Positions 22,519 to 29,981 of a stretch of DNA of 31,941 nucleotides are shown piece by piece. Origin of the DNA: Clostridiales bacterium (lineage in GTDB: Bacteria > Bacillota > Clostridia > Christensenellales > Aristaeellaceae); NCBI GenBank assembly GCA_004554085.1, contig SFNY01000039.1, positions 1 to 31,941 of the forward strand. Reading direction: 5' to 3'. Below the pieces are notes generated by a model, which saw only the letters and a program-made list of their open reading frames with translations, was not told the origin of the DNA and did no database searches. Numbering within the stretch: position 1 is the stretch's first letter; each line of letters starts with the position of its first letter. The position numbers were made by a program, and so were the translations under genes.

Positions 22519-24015
22519 TCAGCGGCTGAACTCCCCGTGGAAGGCGGGCTTCAGCAGCGGATAGAGCGACTGATACAGGCGCATGCGCTCGGCATAGACC
22601 GCAGCATTTGCCGGGTCGGGCTCCGTGGTGTCGGTCATGTGCACGCATCCGACGGCCTCGTCCAGGCTCCTGAACGCGCCCACGCCCACCGCCGCAGCCG
22701 CAGCCGCACCCAACGACGTAGCCGCATCCGCGGAGGTATCAATGCCGCGCACGCGTACGCGACCCGCGTCGGACAGAATCTGCCGCCAGAGCTGCGACTT
22801 CGCGCCGCCGCCGATGACGCGCATTTCCTCCACCGGAAGGCACTCGCGCATGATGTCCAGTATGCCGGCCAGGCCATAGGACACGCCCTCAAACACCGCG
22901 CGGGAGAAGTGCCGCCGGTCGTGATCGGCGCTGATGCCGAAGAACACGCCGCGCGCAAGGGGATCGAAGATCGGGCTGCGCTCGCCCGACAGGTAGGGGA
23001 GGAATACCAGACCGTCGCTTCCGGCGGGAACCTCCGCAGCCAGGCGGTTCATCGCATCGATGCCCTCCGGCGCATAGATCTTCTGCGCCCAGTCCACGGA
23101 GCGGCACACATTCTCCACCGTGCCGAACACACAGCAGTGGTCGCCATCCAGCGAAAGGATGCTGAACACCCGGCGCTGCGCATCCAGATAGGGCGCGTCC
23201 ATGTTGCAGGCAATCCAGCCCGTGGTGCCCAGACTGCAATAAATGTCGCCCGTGCGCGCGATGCCCGCGCCCACGTTGGCGCAGCAGCCGTCGCCGCCGC
23301 CTGCCACCACCGGTATGCCCTGCTTCAGACCGAGCTGCGCCGCAGCCTCCGCAGTGAGCTTTCCGATGACCTCCGTAGAGGCGTGCAGCGCGGGGAAGCG
23401 ATCCGCCTCCAGGCCGAAGTCCTGAAACACCTCCGTCAGATATTCCTTCCGGCTGATGTCAATGAGCATGCCGTGGGACGCATCGGAGTAATCTGTGGTG
23501 TCCAGATTGCCCGTCAGGCGGAAGTTCAGGTAGTCCTTCGCCTGTAAGAAGCGCGCCGTCCGCGCGTAGATCTCCGGGCGCTTGCGCTTGATCCACATCG
23601 CCTTGCACAGCGACGCGGCGGCGGTCAACACGTTGCCGGTCAGGCGATAGATGCGATCCAGGCCGATGTGCGCCTCCACCTCCGCAGCCTCGTCCAGCGC
23701 GCGGTTGTCCGAGTGGATCATCGACGGCGTCAGCGGCTCGCCCTTCGCATCCACCGGCAGCAAACCCAGCATGTGCGCGCTGATGCCGATGGCGCACACA
23801 TCCTGCGTACCCTCGGGATTGATCTCAAACAGCCTGCGCACGGCAGCCACAGCCGCGTCCCACCAGTCCTGCGCGCGCTGCTCGGCACAGTGCAGCGCGG
23901 GGTAGCGGGTCTCGTACCGCTGCGCGGCCTCGGAAACGATCTTCAGCTCTGTGGAAACCAGCGAGGCCTTCACGCTGCTGGTACCCACATCCAACGCCAG
24001 TATGTATGCGCTCAT
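22519..24015 (-). CDS. FGGY-family carbohydrate kinase, xylulokinase-like
   Basis: The 498-residue protein has the FGGY size and layout: YILALDVGTSSVKASLVS (phosphate 1 loop), AIGISAHMLGLLPVDAKGEP, IHSDNRALDEAAEV, YSDASHGMLIDISRKEY with the catalytic aspartate region, VVAGGGDGCCANVGAGI, GTTGWIACN, LPYLSGERSPIFDPLARGVF and VIGGGAKSQLWRQILSD (adenosine motif). These match xylulokinases best. It would phosphorylate xylulose or a related ketose for the pentose phosphate pathway. No isomerase or transporter is beside it, so the sugar is uncertain. GGAGG precedes the ATG. A TATAAT box (minus strand, 24063 to 24058) lies 43 bp upstream with a poor -35. Divergent from the ABC-F leader. Confidence 0.9.
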   Translation of the reverse strand: MSAYILALDVGTSSVKASLVSTELKIVSEAAQRYETRYPALHCAEQRAQDWWDAAVAAVRRLFEINPEGTQDVCAIGISAHMLGLLPVDAKGEPLTPSMIHSDNRALDEAAEVEAHIGLDRIYRLTGNVLTAAASLCKAMWIKRKRPEIYARTARFLQAKDYLNFRLTGNLDTTDYSDASHGMLIDISRKEYLTEVFQDFGLEADRFPALHASTEVIGKLTAEAAAQLGLKQGIPVVAGGGDGCCANVGAGIARTGDIYCSLGTTGWIACNMDAPYLDAQRRVFSILSLDGDHCCVFGTVENVCRSVDWAQKIYAPEGIDAMNRLAAEVPAGSDGLVFLPYLSGERSPIFDPLARGVFFGISADHDRRHFSRAVFEGVSYGLAGILDIMRECLPVEEMRVIGGGAKSQLWRQILSDAGRVRVRGIDTSADAATSLGAAAAAAVGVGAFRSLDEAVGCVHMTDTTEPDPANAAVYAERMRLYQSLYPLLKPAFHGEFSR

Positions 24016-24117
24016 CTTGTAACCCTCCGTGTGTAAAATTCACTTGTACTTGCAACCATTATACCGCGAATCCGGCGTTTTGATAAGCCCCCTGACGCAA
24101 GTTTCTTTGACGGAAGC

Positions 24118-24147
24118 TTGACATTCTTCCCCGCATCGTGCTATACT
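24118..24147 (+). promoter_or_regulatory. Promoter for the ABC-F gene and its leader
   Basis: Perfect TTGACA (24118), 18 bases, TATACT (24142). It drives a leader of about 265 nt before the ABC-F start. Confidence 0.82.
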
Positions 24148-24174
24148 CCATTCATCAATATGGGAGGCAGACCG

Positions 24175-24195
24175 ATGCGCAACACTTCCTGCTGA
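24175..24195 (+). CDS. Leader peptide MRNTSC (upstream ORF)
   Basis: GGGAGG is followed after seven bases by an ATG opening six codons (Met-Arg-Asn-Thr-Ser-Cys) and TGA. It lies about 20 nt after the predicted transcription start. The codons ACT TCC TGC overlap CTTCCTGC (24185 to 24192), which can pair with GCAGGAA (24253). A ribosome stalled here by an antibiotic would block that pairing. This is the usual design for inducible ribosome-protection genes; stalling itself is inferred. Confidence 0.7.
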   Translation: MRNTSC

Positions 24196-24331
24196 ATCGT
24201 TTGAACCGCAGTCTGGCGGCACATTCCACCCGGAATGCGCCCGCTGCGGCATGCAGGAAAGTTTGTTCATCGCTCCACCGCCCGCTGTACCCGCACTGCA
24301 TCGCGCAGGCGCGGCCGCTTCATGCAGGTTT

Positions 24332-24372
24332 GGGAGTCCGAAAAGGCAGCTTTCCGGGCTCCCTTTTCTTTG
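24332..24372 (+). terminator. Attenuator terminator of the ABC-F leader
   Basis: GGGAGTCCG (24332) pairs with CGGGCTCCC (24355), one G-T pair, followed by TTTTCTTT. It lies upstream of the ABC-F start and downstream of the leader ORF. CTTTCC in its 3' half (24350 to 24355) is complementary to GGAAAG (24256 to 24261), a segment that can also pair with the leader ORF, so mutually exclusive structures are possible. Confidence 0.8.
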
Positions 24373-24420
24373 TCCCAACCGGGCGATGTGAGCCGTTATC
24401 CCGCGAAGGAGGAATGCACG

Positions 24421-25896
24421 ATGTCCATGATTCAGGTGGAAAACCTGACCTACCGCTATCCCGGCAGCAGCAAGGCTGTCTTTGAAAACCTGTCCTTCCA
24501 GCTTGACAGCAGCTGGAAGCTGGGGCTGATCGGCCGCAACGGACGGGGCAAGACCACGCTGATGCGGCTGCTGACGGGCGAATGCGACGCCTGCGGCGCG
24601 ATTCACACCGCCGTGCAGTTTGAATACTTCCCACGCACAGTATCCGACTCCCAACGCCCCGCGATGGAGGTGCTGTGGGAGATCTGCCCGGCAGCAGAGG
24701 AGTGGGAGCTAGTCTGCGAGCTCTCGAAGCTGGGTCTGGAGGGCGACGTTCTGGAGCACCCCTTCTCCACCCTCTCCGGCGGCGAACAGACCCGCGCACT
24801 GCTTGCGGCGATGTTCTTAAACGAGGGGCGGTTTCTGCTGATCGACGAGCCGACGAACCACCTGGACGCCGACGGGCGCGCGCACATGGCGGACTACCTG
24901 CGGCGCAAGCGGGGCTTCATCCTGGCGAGCCACGACCGGGCGCTGCTGGACGGCTGTGTGGATCACATTCTGTCCATCAACCGCGCGGACGTGGAGCTGC
25001 AGGCCGGCAACTTCAGCTCCTGGCGGCTGAACTTCGACCGGCAGCAGGCCTTCGAGCAGACCCGGGATGCGCAGCTGCGCCGGGAGATCGGCCGCATGAA
25101 GGATGCTGCGCGGCAGTCGGCGGACTGGTCGGACCGGGTGGAGGCCACGAAGGGCGTGCGGGTGGCCGGACTCAAGCCGGACAAGGGCCGCATCGGCCAC
25201 AAGGCGGCAAAGATGATGCAGCGCTCCAAGTCCATCGAGGCCCGCCGGGAGCAGGCCATCGAGAAAAAGACGGCGCTGCTGAAGAACGCGGAGAAGTCGG
25301 AGCCGCTGAAGCTTTCGCCGCTTCCCCACCACGCCCAGCGCCTGCTGGAGCTGCGGGACGTGCGCATCCATTACGACGATCGTCAGATCTGCGGCCCACT
25401 GACGCTTGAGCTGACGCAGAGCGAACGCATCTGTCTGGAGGGTCGCAACGGCAGCGGCAAGAGCAGCCTGCTGCGGCTGATCCTGGGCGAGAACGTGCCC
25501 CACGATGGCCAGATCCAGATCGCCTCGGGGTTGATCGTCTCCTACGTACCCCAGAGCGGTGCGCATCTGAGGGGCTCGCTCTCCGATTTCGCCCGGGAGC
25601 GCGGCGTGGACGGAACGCTGCTGCGAACCATCCTGCGCAAGCTGGGCTTCGATCGCGCGCAGTTCGAGCGGGACATGGCGGAGTTCTCCCAGGGCCAGCG
25701 CAAGAAAGCTCTGATCGCCGCCAGCCTGTGTCAGCGGGCCCAGCTCTACCTCTGGGACGAGCCACTCAACTACATCGACATCGACTCCCGCCTGCAGATC
25801 GAGGAACTGCTGCGCACAGCCCAGCCCACGATGCTCTTCGTGGAGCACGACGCGGCCTTCCAGCGCGCCGTCGCCACGCGGACGCTCCGGCTGTGA
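24421..25896 (+). CDS. ABC-F ribosomal protection protein, Lsa type
   Basis: The 491-residue protein has two ABC domains joined by a long linker and no membrane segment. Domain 1: GLIGRNGRGKTTLMRLL (Walker A), TLSGGEQTRALLA (signature), LLIDEPTNHLDADGR (Walker B). Linker about residues 190 to 300, rich in Arg and Lys, including IGHKAAKMMQRSKSIEARRE. Domain 2: CLEGRNGSGKSSLLRLILGE, FSQGQRKKALIAASLC, LYLWDEPLNYIDIDSRLQIE. The SSWKLGLIGRNGRGKTTL opening, QAGNFSSW and LNYIDIDSRLQ follow the Lsa(A) family closely. Lsa proteins bind the ribosome and dislodge lincosamides, pleuromutilins and streptogramin A; resistance here is inferred from family. The start follows AAGGAGG. The frame runs back to 24235, but that lies in the attenuator. 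Confidence 0.92.
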   Translation: MSMIQVENLTYRYPGSSKAVFENLSFQLDSSWKLGLIGRNGRGKTTLMRLLTGECDACGAIHTAVQFEYFPRTVSDSQRPAMEVLWEICPAAEEWELVCELSKLGLEGDVLEHPFSTLSGGEQTRALLAAMFLNEGRFLLIDEPTNHLDADGRAHMADYLRRKRGFILASHDRALLDGCVDHILSINRADVELQAGNFSSWRLNFDRQQAFEQTRDAQLRREIGRMKDAARQSADWSDRVEATKGVRVAGLKPDKGRIGHKAAKMMQRSKSIEARREQAIEKKTALLKNAEKSEPLKLSPLPHHAQRLLELRDVRIHYDDRQICGPLTLELTQSERICLEGRNGSGKSSLLRLILGENVPHDGQIQIASGLIVSYVPQSGAHLRGSLSDFARERGVDGTLLRTILRKLGFDRAQFERDMAEFSQGQRKKALIAASLCQRAQLYLWDEPLNYIDIDSRLQIEELLRTAQPTMLFVEHDAAFQRAVATRTLRL

Positions 25897-25904
25897 CGCG
25901 CGGC

Positions 25905-25933
25905 TTGCAATCCAGCGACCTCTGTTGTATAAT
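25905..25933 (+). promoter_or_regulatory. Promoter for thiE
   Basis: TTGCAA (25905), 17 bases, perfect TATAAT (25928). It rules out the earlier ATG at 25925 as the thiE start. No TPP riboswitch is visible; the leader is only about 25 nt. Confidence 0.8.
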
Positions 25934-25966
25934 AATCTCTGGAATATCGCGATGGAGGCAGACAAT

Positions 25967-26608
25967 ATGCAGTTCAACAGCGAACAGCTTCTCTTATACG
26001 CCGTCACCGACCGCGCATGGGTCGGCAGGCAGACGCTGCTGGAGCAGATCGAGGACGCCCTGGCGGGCGGTGCGACGCTGATTCAGCTTCGGGAAAAGGA
26101 TCTGGACGCAGAGTCCTTTCTGAACGAGGCCGTGCAGGCGCGCGAGATCTGCCACCGCCACGGCGTGCCGCTGATCATCAACGACAACGTGGATGTGGCG
26201 CTTCAGGCCCGTGCGGACGGCGTGCATGTGGGCATCGAGGACGCGCCCGTAAAGGAGATTCGCCGCCGGGTGGGTTCAGACTTCATCATCGGCGCGACCG
26301 CCAAGACCGTGGAACAGGCGCAGCTGGCCCAGGAATCCGGCGCGGACTATCTGGGCGTGGGCGCGGTGTTCCCCTCCCCCACCAAGCGCAGCGCCATCCG
26401 AATCACCGGCGAGAAGCTTCGCGCGATCTGCGCAAGCGTACACATCCCCGCGGTAGCCATCGGCGGCATCAGCCTGGAGAACGCCCGGGAGCTCTGCGGC
26501 TGCGGCGTGCAGGGCATCGCGGTGGTCTCCGCCATCTTCGCAGCCCAGGACATTCCCACCGCGACCAAAGCGCTCAGGCGCGCCGCGCTGGACGTCGTGG
26601 GCAGGTAA
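25967..26608 (+). CDS. thiE: Thiamine-phosphate synthase ThiE
   Basis: The 213-residue TIM-barrel enzyme joins hydroxymethylpyrimidine diphosphate and thiazole phosphate to give thiamine monophosphate. Motifs in order: LLYAVTDRAWVG, GGATLIQLREKDLD (pyrimidine pyrophosphate site), VPLIINDNVDVALQARADGV, GADYLGVGAVFPSPTKRSA and VAIGGISLENARELCGCGV (phosphate-binding glycines). The length matches the family. The ATG at 25967 has GGAGG eight bases before it; ATG at 25952 is possible but overlaps no better site. It stands alone: no thiM, thiD or TPP riboswitch is next to it, which is unusual for this pathway and may mean constitutive expression. Confidence 0.95.
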   Translation: MQFNSEQLLLYAVTDRAWVGRQTLLEQIEDALAGGATLIQLREKDLDAESFLNEAVQAREICHRHGVPLIINDNVDVALQARADGVHVGIEDAPVKEIRRRVGSDFIIGATAKTVEQAQLAQESGADYLGVGAVFPSPTKRSAIRITGEKLRAICASVHIPAVAIGGISLENARELCGCGVQGIAVVSAIFAAQDIPTATKALRRAALDVVGR

Positions 26609-26630
26609 GGCCACTCTCCAACGGAAGCAG

Positions 26631-26666
26631 AAAAGCACTTGTATCCCTCGGGATGCAAGTGCTTTT
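26631..26666. terminator. Bidirectional intrinsic terminator
   Basis: AAAAGCACTTG pairs perfectly with CAAGTGCTTTT, and ATCCC with GGGAT inside. It has As on one side and Ts on the other, and lies between convergent thiE and degV. Confidence 0.92.
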
Positions 26667-26672
26667 GTTGCG

Positions 26673-27545
26673 TCAGTCGCAGAGCTTGATAACGGCGACG
26701 CCTGCCGCGTTCGGGCCGGTGTGGCAGCCGATGCTCAGCGACAGCGGGTCATAGATCACCTCTTCGCCAGGGAAGGCCTCGCATATCATCTCCACCCAGG
26801 CCTGCGCCTGCTTTTCATCGAGGAAGGTGCCCGCCGCAGCCAGCTTCAGCTGCCCCCTGGGCACGGAGGAGAAGCGCCCCTCGATGTCCTGCCGGATGTG
26901 CTCGATCATCCGCTGCTGGGCGTGCTTCATGCCGCGCACCTTGTCGCAGGCATCCAGGCGCTCGCCCTGTATGGTGAGAATCGGTCGAATGCCCAGCACC
27001 GTGGCGATGGCCGCACCCGCCGCCGTCACCCGGCCGCCGCGCTTGAGATACTCCAGGGTGTCCACGGCGATGTAGATGCTGGCGTTGTAGGCCTCCTGCT
27101 CCAGCCGGGCCCTGATCTTCGCTGCGCTGAGGCCCGACTCCGCCAGGCGCATCGCGTCCAGCACCGACAGGCGCTGGGGCACGGAGATGCGGTGGTTGTC
27201 GGCCACCTGCACCCGTCCGCCATAGTCCGCTGAGAGCGCAATCGCGCTGGCGCAGGAGCTGCTCAGGCCGCTGGACATGGGAATGTACACCAGCTCGTCG
27301 TAGCCGCTGCCGAGCGCCGCGTCCCAGGCGCGGGTCACCTCCTCCGGCGAAGGCATCGCCGTAGTGACCTGCTTTCCGGAGAGCAGGCTCTCATAGAACG
27401 CATCCATGTTGATGTCCACGCCCTCGAAGTAGGTCTGTGCATCGATCAGCACCGGCATGGAGACACAGAAGATCCCCAGCTGCGCCGCCTCTGCGGCATT
27501 GATTCCGCTATTGCTGTCCGTGACGACGGCAACCCTGTGCGGCAT
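26673..27545 (-). CDS. DegV-family fatty-acid-binding protein
   Basis: The 290-residue protein begins MPHRVAVVTDSNSGINAAEA, with the conserved TDS. VTTAMPSPEEVTRAWDAAL is the T(T/S)xPSxxE segment whose serine contacts the fatty-acid carboxylate. Further markers are YIPMSSGLSSSCASAIALSA, YLKRGGRVTAAGAAIATVLG and LSIGCHTGPNAAGVAV, the last with the glycine-histidine-glycine of the lipid site. Proteins of this family (FakB) present fatty acids to the kinase FakA, which then feeds phospholipid synthesis. fakA is not in the window. GGAAGGATGATG lies before the ATG. A TetR gene is divergent, and its operator lies in the degV promoter. Confidence 0.94.
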   Translation of the reverse strand: MPHRVAVVTDSNSGINAAEAAQLGIFCVSMPVLIDAQTYFEGVDINMDAFYESLLSGKQVTTAMPSPEEVTRAWDAALGSGYDELVYIPMSSGLSSSCASAIALSADYGGRVQVADNHRISVPQRLSVLDAMRLAESGLSAAKIRARLEQEAYNASIYIAVDTLEYLKRGGRVTAAGAAIATVLGIRPILTIQGERLDACDKVRGMKHAQQRMIEHIRQDIEGRFSSVPRGQLKLAAAGTFLDEKQAQAWVEMICEAFPGEEVIYDPLSLSIGCHTGPNAAGVAVIKLCD

Positions 27546-27608
27546 CTGTCATCATCCTTCCAATCTGCGATTTTGCGCACGAATTGTTCCCTGCACGGCG
27601 CAATCCCA

Positions 27609-27637
27609 TTGCATTTTCGTCGCACAGGACCTATAAT
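27609..27637 (+). promoter_or_regulatory. Promoter for the TetR gene
   Basis: TTGCAT (27609), 17 bases, perfect TATAAT (27632). The operator lies directly downstream, covering the predicted transcription start region. Confidence 0.78.
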
Positions 27638-27647
27638 ACTACTATGT

Positions 27648-27676
27648 ATTGTAACATGCGAATGTTACACACGCAA
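27648..27676 (-). promoter_or_regulatory. Promoter for degV
   Basis: Minus strand TTGCGT (27676 to 27671), 17 bases, TACAAT (27653 to 27648). Most of the 20-bp operator fills the spacer between the boxes. Confidence 0.6.
27650..27669. promoter_or_regulatory. Palindromic operator for the TetR regulator
   Basis: TGTAACAT and ATGTTACA are perfect 8-bp inverted half-sites separated by GCGA. The length and symmetry suit a TetR dimer. It lies downstream of the tetR promoter and within the degV promoter, so binding would shut off both. Confidence 0.75.
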
Positions 27677-27717
27677 CGTCTGCGGCCAAAGCTGTGACAG
27701 ATTTGGAGGTTTTGTTC

Positions 27718-28269
27718 ATGAAAAATAACCATCCGAGTGCCAGCAACCGCCTCGCGCGGGAGTGCATGGTCACGGCGCTGATGCAGTTGCTGGAGAACCG
27801 TCCGCTTTCCACCATCACCGTCTCCGAGCTGACGGCGAAGGCAGGCGTCTCCCGCATGACCTTCTACCGGAATTACAGCAGCAAGGAGGACATCTTTGCC
27901 CGGCACCTCCAGGACATTCTGGAGGAATACCGCGCGGAATCCGTTTCCCTGCACATCGGCGAGCGCGCGTACAGCTTTCCGCATATGCTGCACTGCTTTC
28001 AGTACTTCAATGCGCACCGGGATTTTCTGAACTGCCTGTTCCAGAGCGGACTCTCCGGCCTGTTCCTGAGCGCCCTGGAGGATTACGTGCTCTCCCGCTG
28101 GCAGACCGACCCGAACGACCCTGCGGAGTACTATGCCCTGCGCGCCTTCTCCGGCGCGCTGTTCAGCGTGTACATCGCCTGGTCCAAGCGCGGTGCGAAG
28201 GAGACGCCGGAGCAGATGGCCGAGATGCTGAGCCGCTACTGGGCGCGTTCCGAGGATCGCGCCCAGTGA
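27718..28269 (+). CDS. TetR-family transcriptional regulator
   Basis: The 183-residue protein has an N-terminal TetR DNA-binding domain (about residues 12 to 58): ECMVTALMQLLENRPLSTIT, VSELTAKAGVSRMTFYRNYS with the recognition helix, then SKEDIFARHLQDILEEY. The C-terminal part is helical with several aromatic residues (FPHMLHCFQYFNAHRDFLNC), typical of the TetR_C_8 or DhaS-like subgroup; the ligand is not known. GGAGG lies eight bases before the ATG at 27718. The divergent degV gene and the shared operator suggest that it represses itself and degV, possibly in response to a fatty acid or acyl-CoA. That ligand is a guess. Confidence 0.9.
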   Translation: MKNNHPSASNRLARECMVTALMQLLENRPLSTITVSELTAKAGVSRMTFYRNYSSKEDIFARHLQDILEEYRAESVSLHIGERAYSFPHMLHCFQYFNAHRDFLNCLFQSGLSGLFLSALEDYVLSRWQTDPNDPAEYYALRAFSGALFSVYIAWSKRGAKETPEQMAEMLSRYWARSEDRAQ

Positions 28270-28339
28270 TTTCTCCTCATTGTGCGCACCTCGCGCTTCG
28301 GTGAGGGGCGTTTCCGCTGCTGGCCGGCGACGCGTAAGG

Positions 28340-28459
28340 TCAGAATCGGCGTCCAGGACAGCTTGATGCCGCCCGCCGTGGAGCCATGCCGATGCGTATC
28401 ATCGGGAACATGAAGCCAATGGTGGACTTGGGCTTTCCGGCGCAGCGCTTCCTCCCCAT
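28340..28459 (-). CDS. Possible small basic peptide
   Basis: The 39-residue frame begins MGRKRCAGKPKSTIGFMF and continues PMMRIGMAPRRAASSC. It is strongly basic. Two ribosome-site-like GGAGG motifs lie upstream, one eight bases before the ATG. It has no recognisable family. The whole stretch 28270 to 28507 may equally be non-coding or a decayed remnant; no promoter was identified. I include it because the start context is unusually good. Confidence 0.3.
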   Translation of the reverse strand: MGRKRCAGKPKSTIGFMFPMIRIGMAPRRAASSCPGRRF

Positions 28460-28507
28460 GCAAAAATCCTCCGGGTGCAAACCTCCTTACTCCCTGCGTC
28501 GCAACGC

Positions 28508-28578
28508 AAAACAACCGCCGTCAGAGAGAACGTCTCTACGCACAGCAGAGGTTCTCCATCCGACAACGGTTGTTTTTT
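28508..28578. terminator. Long compound hairpin with T-run
   Basis: AAAACAACCG (28508) pairs with CGGTTGTTTT (28567). Inside, GAGAAC/GTTCTC and CTCT/AGAG make a second long stem. Six Ts end it on the plus strand and it has As on the other side, so it can act on both strands. It lies five bases before the end of the convergent second sortase gene, and about 240 bp after tetR. Confidence 0.82.
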
Positions 28579-28582
28579 GTTC

Positions 28583-29311
28583 TCAATAGGCCAGCACGCG
28601 GCTGAGTCGAACCGTCACGCGGGTGCGGCCGCCGTAGGTACAGGTGAACAGCGTAAGATCCGCCGAGCCGTCCAGCATGTGCTCCACTTCCCTCGGCTGA
28701 AGCGTCTCATGACCACTGACGACGTAGCTGAAGATCTCGCCATCCGCGCAGACGAACTGCACCGGATCGCCCAGCTCCAGCGTGGCAATCCGCCCGAAGT
28801 GCCGGTCGTAGTTGTGCGCCATAATCACCATCGAATTGTCATATACGCTGCCCCAGTAACGGCAGGGCGCAATGCGCAGCTTTGGATAGCTCCAATCACT
28901 CATGACCGGCAGCGTCAGACCGATGGTCGGCATTTCCAGATAGCCGATGTATGTCTCGCCATCAATTGTCATTGTCGGCATTTCGGGGATGGGCGTGGCC
29001 TGCGGAACCGGCGTAGCCTCCGGCACAAGCGTGGATTCCGGGCTGACACTCGCATCCGGGCTAATGCTCGCATCCGGGCTGGCACTCGCATCCGGGCTGG
29101 CGCTCGCATCCGGGCTGACACTCGCTCCCGGAGATGCAAGTCCTGTCGTGGACAGCGCACCTTCCATTGCGGCGCGCATCTCAGACATCACCGTGCCGGC
29201 TGCATCGCCCGCGGCGGATTCCTCTGCCCGATTCTCCAGCAGCAGCCAGGCTGCACCGGCCAGCAGCGCCAGTCCCAGCAGCATGCAGAGCGCGCCCAGG
29301 AACTTACGCAT
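28583..29311 (-). CDS. Sortase, class D/B-like, with Pro/Ser/Asp repeat linker
   Basis: The 242-residue protein has an N-terminal signal anchor (RKFLGALCMLLGLALLAGAA), then a low-complexity linker of repeated SPDAS units (about residues 60 to 92), then the sortase domain from about residue 112. The catalytic histidine is in IMAHNYDRHFG, the cysteine in LTLFTCTYGG (TLxTC), and the arginine in RTRVTVRLSR. It sits outside the membrane and would cleave an LPXTG-like signal and join the protein to another protein or to the wall. It is the last gene of the pilus locus and overlaps the small pilin gene by 8 bp, so it may anchor the finished pilus. The class is uncertain; the family is not. Confidence 0.87.
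   Translation of the reverse strand: MRKFLGALCMLLGLALLAGAAWLLLENRAEESAAGDAAGTVMSEMRAAMEGALSTTGLASPGASVSPDASASPDASASPDASISPDASVSPESTLVPEATPVPQATPIPEMPTMTIDGETYIGYLEMPTIGLTLPVMSDWSYPKLRIAPCRYWGSVYDNSMVIMAHNYDRHFGRIATLELGDPVQFVCADGEIFSYVVSGHETLQPREVEHMLDGSADLTLFTCTYGGRTRVTVRLSRVLAY
29041..29130. repeat. Five 18-bp tandem repeats in the sortase linker
   Basis: Five consecutive 18-bp units, each beginning GGGCT and containing CTCGC, encode the repeated six-residue (V/A/I)SPDAS motif. The repeat keeps frame, so copy number could vary without breaking the gene. Confidence 0.9.
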
Positions 29312-29981
29312 CTCTTCCGTTCTTTCTGCGCTTCATGAAGAACAGGGCCCAGCCGATGCTGAACAGCACCACGCCGCCCACAGCCATCACCGGGATCGGC
29401 CAGCGGAGCATGCCCGTCTGCGGCAGCTTTACATCCTCCGGGGCATCCGTGGGTGCGGGCGTAGCGGTGGGCTTGGGCACGGGCTTGACCTTCGGCATCG
29501 CCTCAATTTCATACGTCCAGCCGTTGCCCTCTTCATTCACCATGGGTACGGAGACGCAGAACGGCTCAATTTCGGTAAAATAGACCTTTCCATTGCTGTC
29601 GAAGCCATCCTGTCCCACAAGGTACAGACCCACAGGCAGATTCTCAAACAAAACCCTTCCGTCCGAACCGCTGACCGCCTCTGCATAGGGGCTTGAACCG
29701 GTCTGATCTGCGCGCTTCCAAAGGGCGGCGGCGTCCTTCAGATCGCAGTCCTCAAAGCCCGCGGCGGGTTCAAAGACCAGATTGCTGTTCTGGATCTTGG
29801 GATCACCCACGCGGTACAGGACGATATGCGCTTTCTGCACATTCTCGCCATCGGCGGTATGAATCCACACGCCAATGCTGCCCGTTCCGTTCAGATCGAA
29901 CTCTGCGAAGGCAGGCACAGCGGCCAGCAGCAGTGCCAGCGCCAGCAGCGCCGCTTTCCACAGCTTCATATTGCGCATCAT
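29304..29981 (-). CDS. Small LPXTG pilin or adhesin subunit
   Basis: The 225-residue protein has a signal peptide (KLWKAALLALALLLAAVPAFA), one Cna_B/SpaA-like domain (about residues 30 to 160, with GSIGVWIHTADGENVQKAHI and VSGSDGRVLFENLPVGLYLV, the latter E-box-like), a proline/threonine linker (PVPKPTATPAPTDAPED), the sorting signal LPQTG at about residue 186, a hydrophobic segment and a basic KRRKNGRD tail. It is exported and joined to the wall or to a pilus by sortase. Its small size and position between two sortases suggest a minor or base pilin. The start overlaps the class C sortase stop (TAATG), and its end overlaps the second sortase, so all three are translationally coupled. Confidence 0.9.
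   Translation of the reverse strand: MMRNMKLWKAALLALALLLAAVPAFAEFDLNGTGSIGVWIHTADGENVQKAHIVLYRVGDPKIQNSNLVFEPAAGFEDCDLKDAAALWKRADQTGSSPYAEAVSGSDGRVLFENLPVGLYLVGQDGFDSNGKVYFTEIEPFCVSVPMVNEEGNGWTYEIEAMPKVKPVPKPTATPAPTDAPEDVKLPQTGMLRWPIPVMAVGGVVLFSIGWALFFMKRRKNGRDA

Noticed and set aside
25905..25966. TPP riboswitch before thiE
   Set aside because: The leader from the predicted start is only about 25 nt and has none of the conserved THI-box segments.
24817..26007. Minus-strand open frame of 396 codons
   Set aside because: It is antisense to the ABC-F gene and overlaps the thiE promoter.
29041..29130. Possible CRISPR array
   Set aside because: The 18-bp units are directly adjacent with no spacers and encode a peptide repeat in frame.
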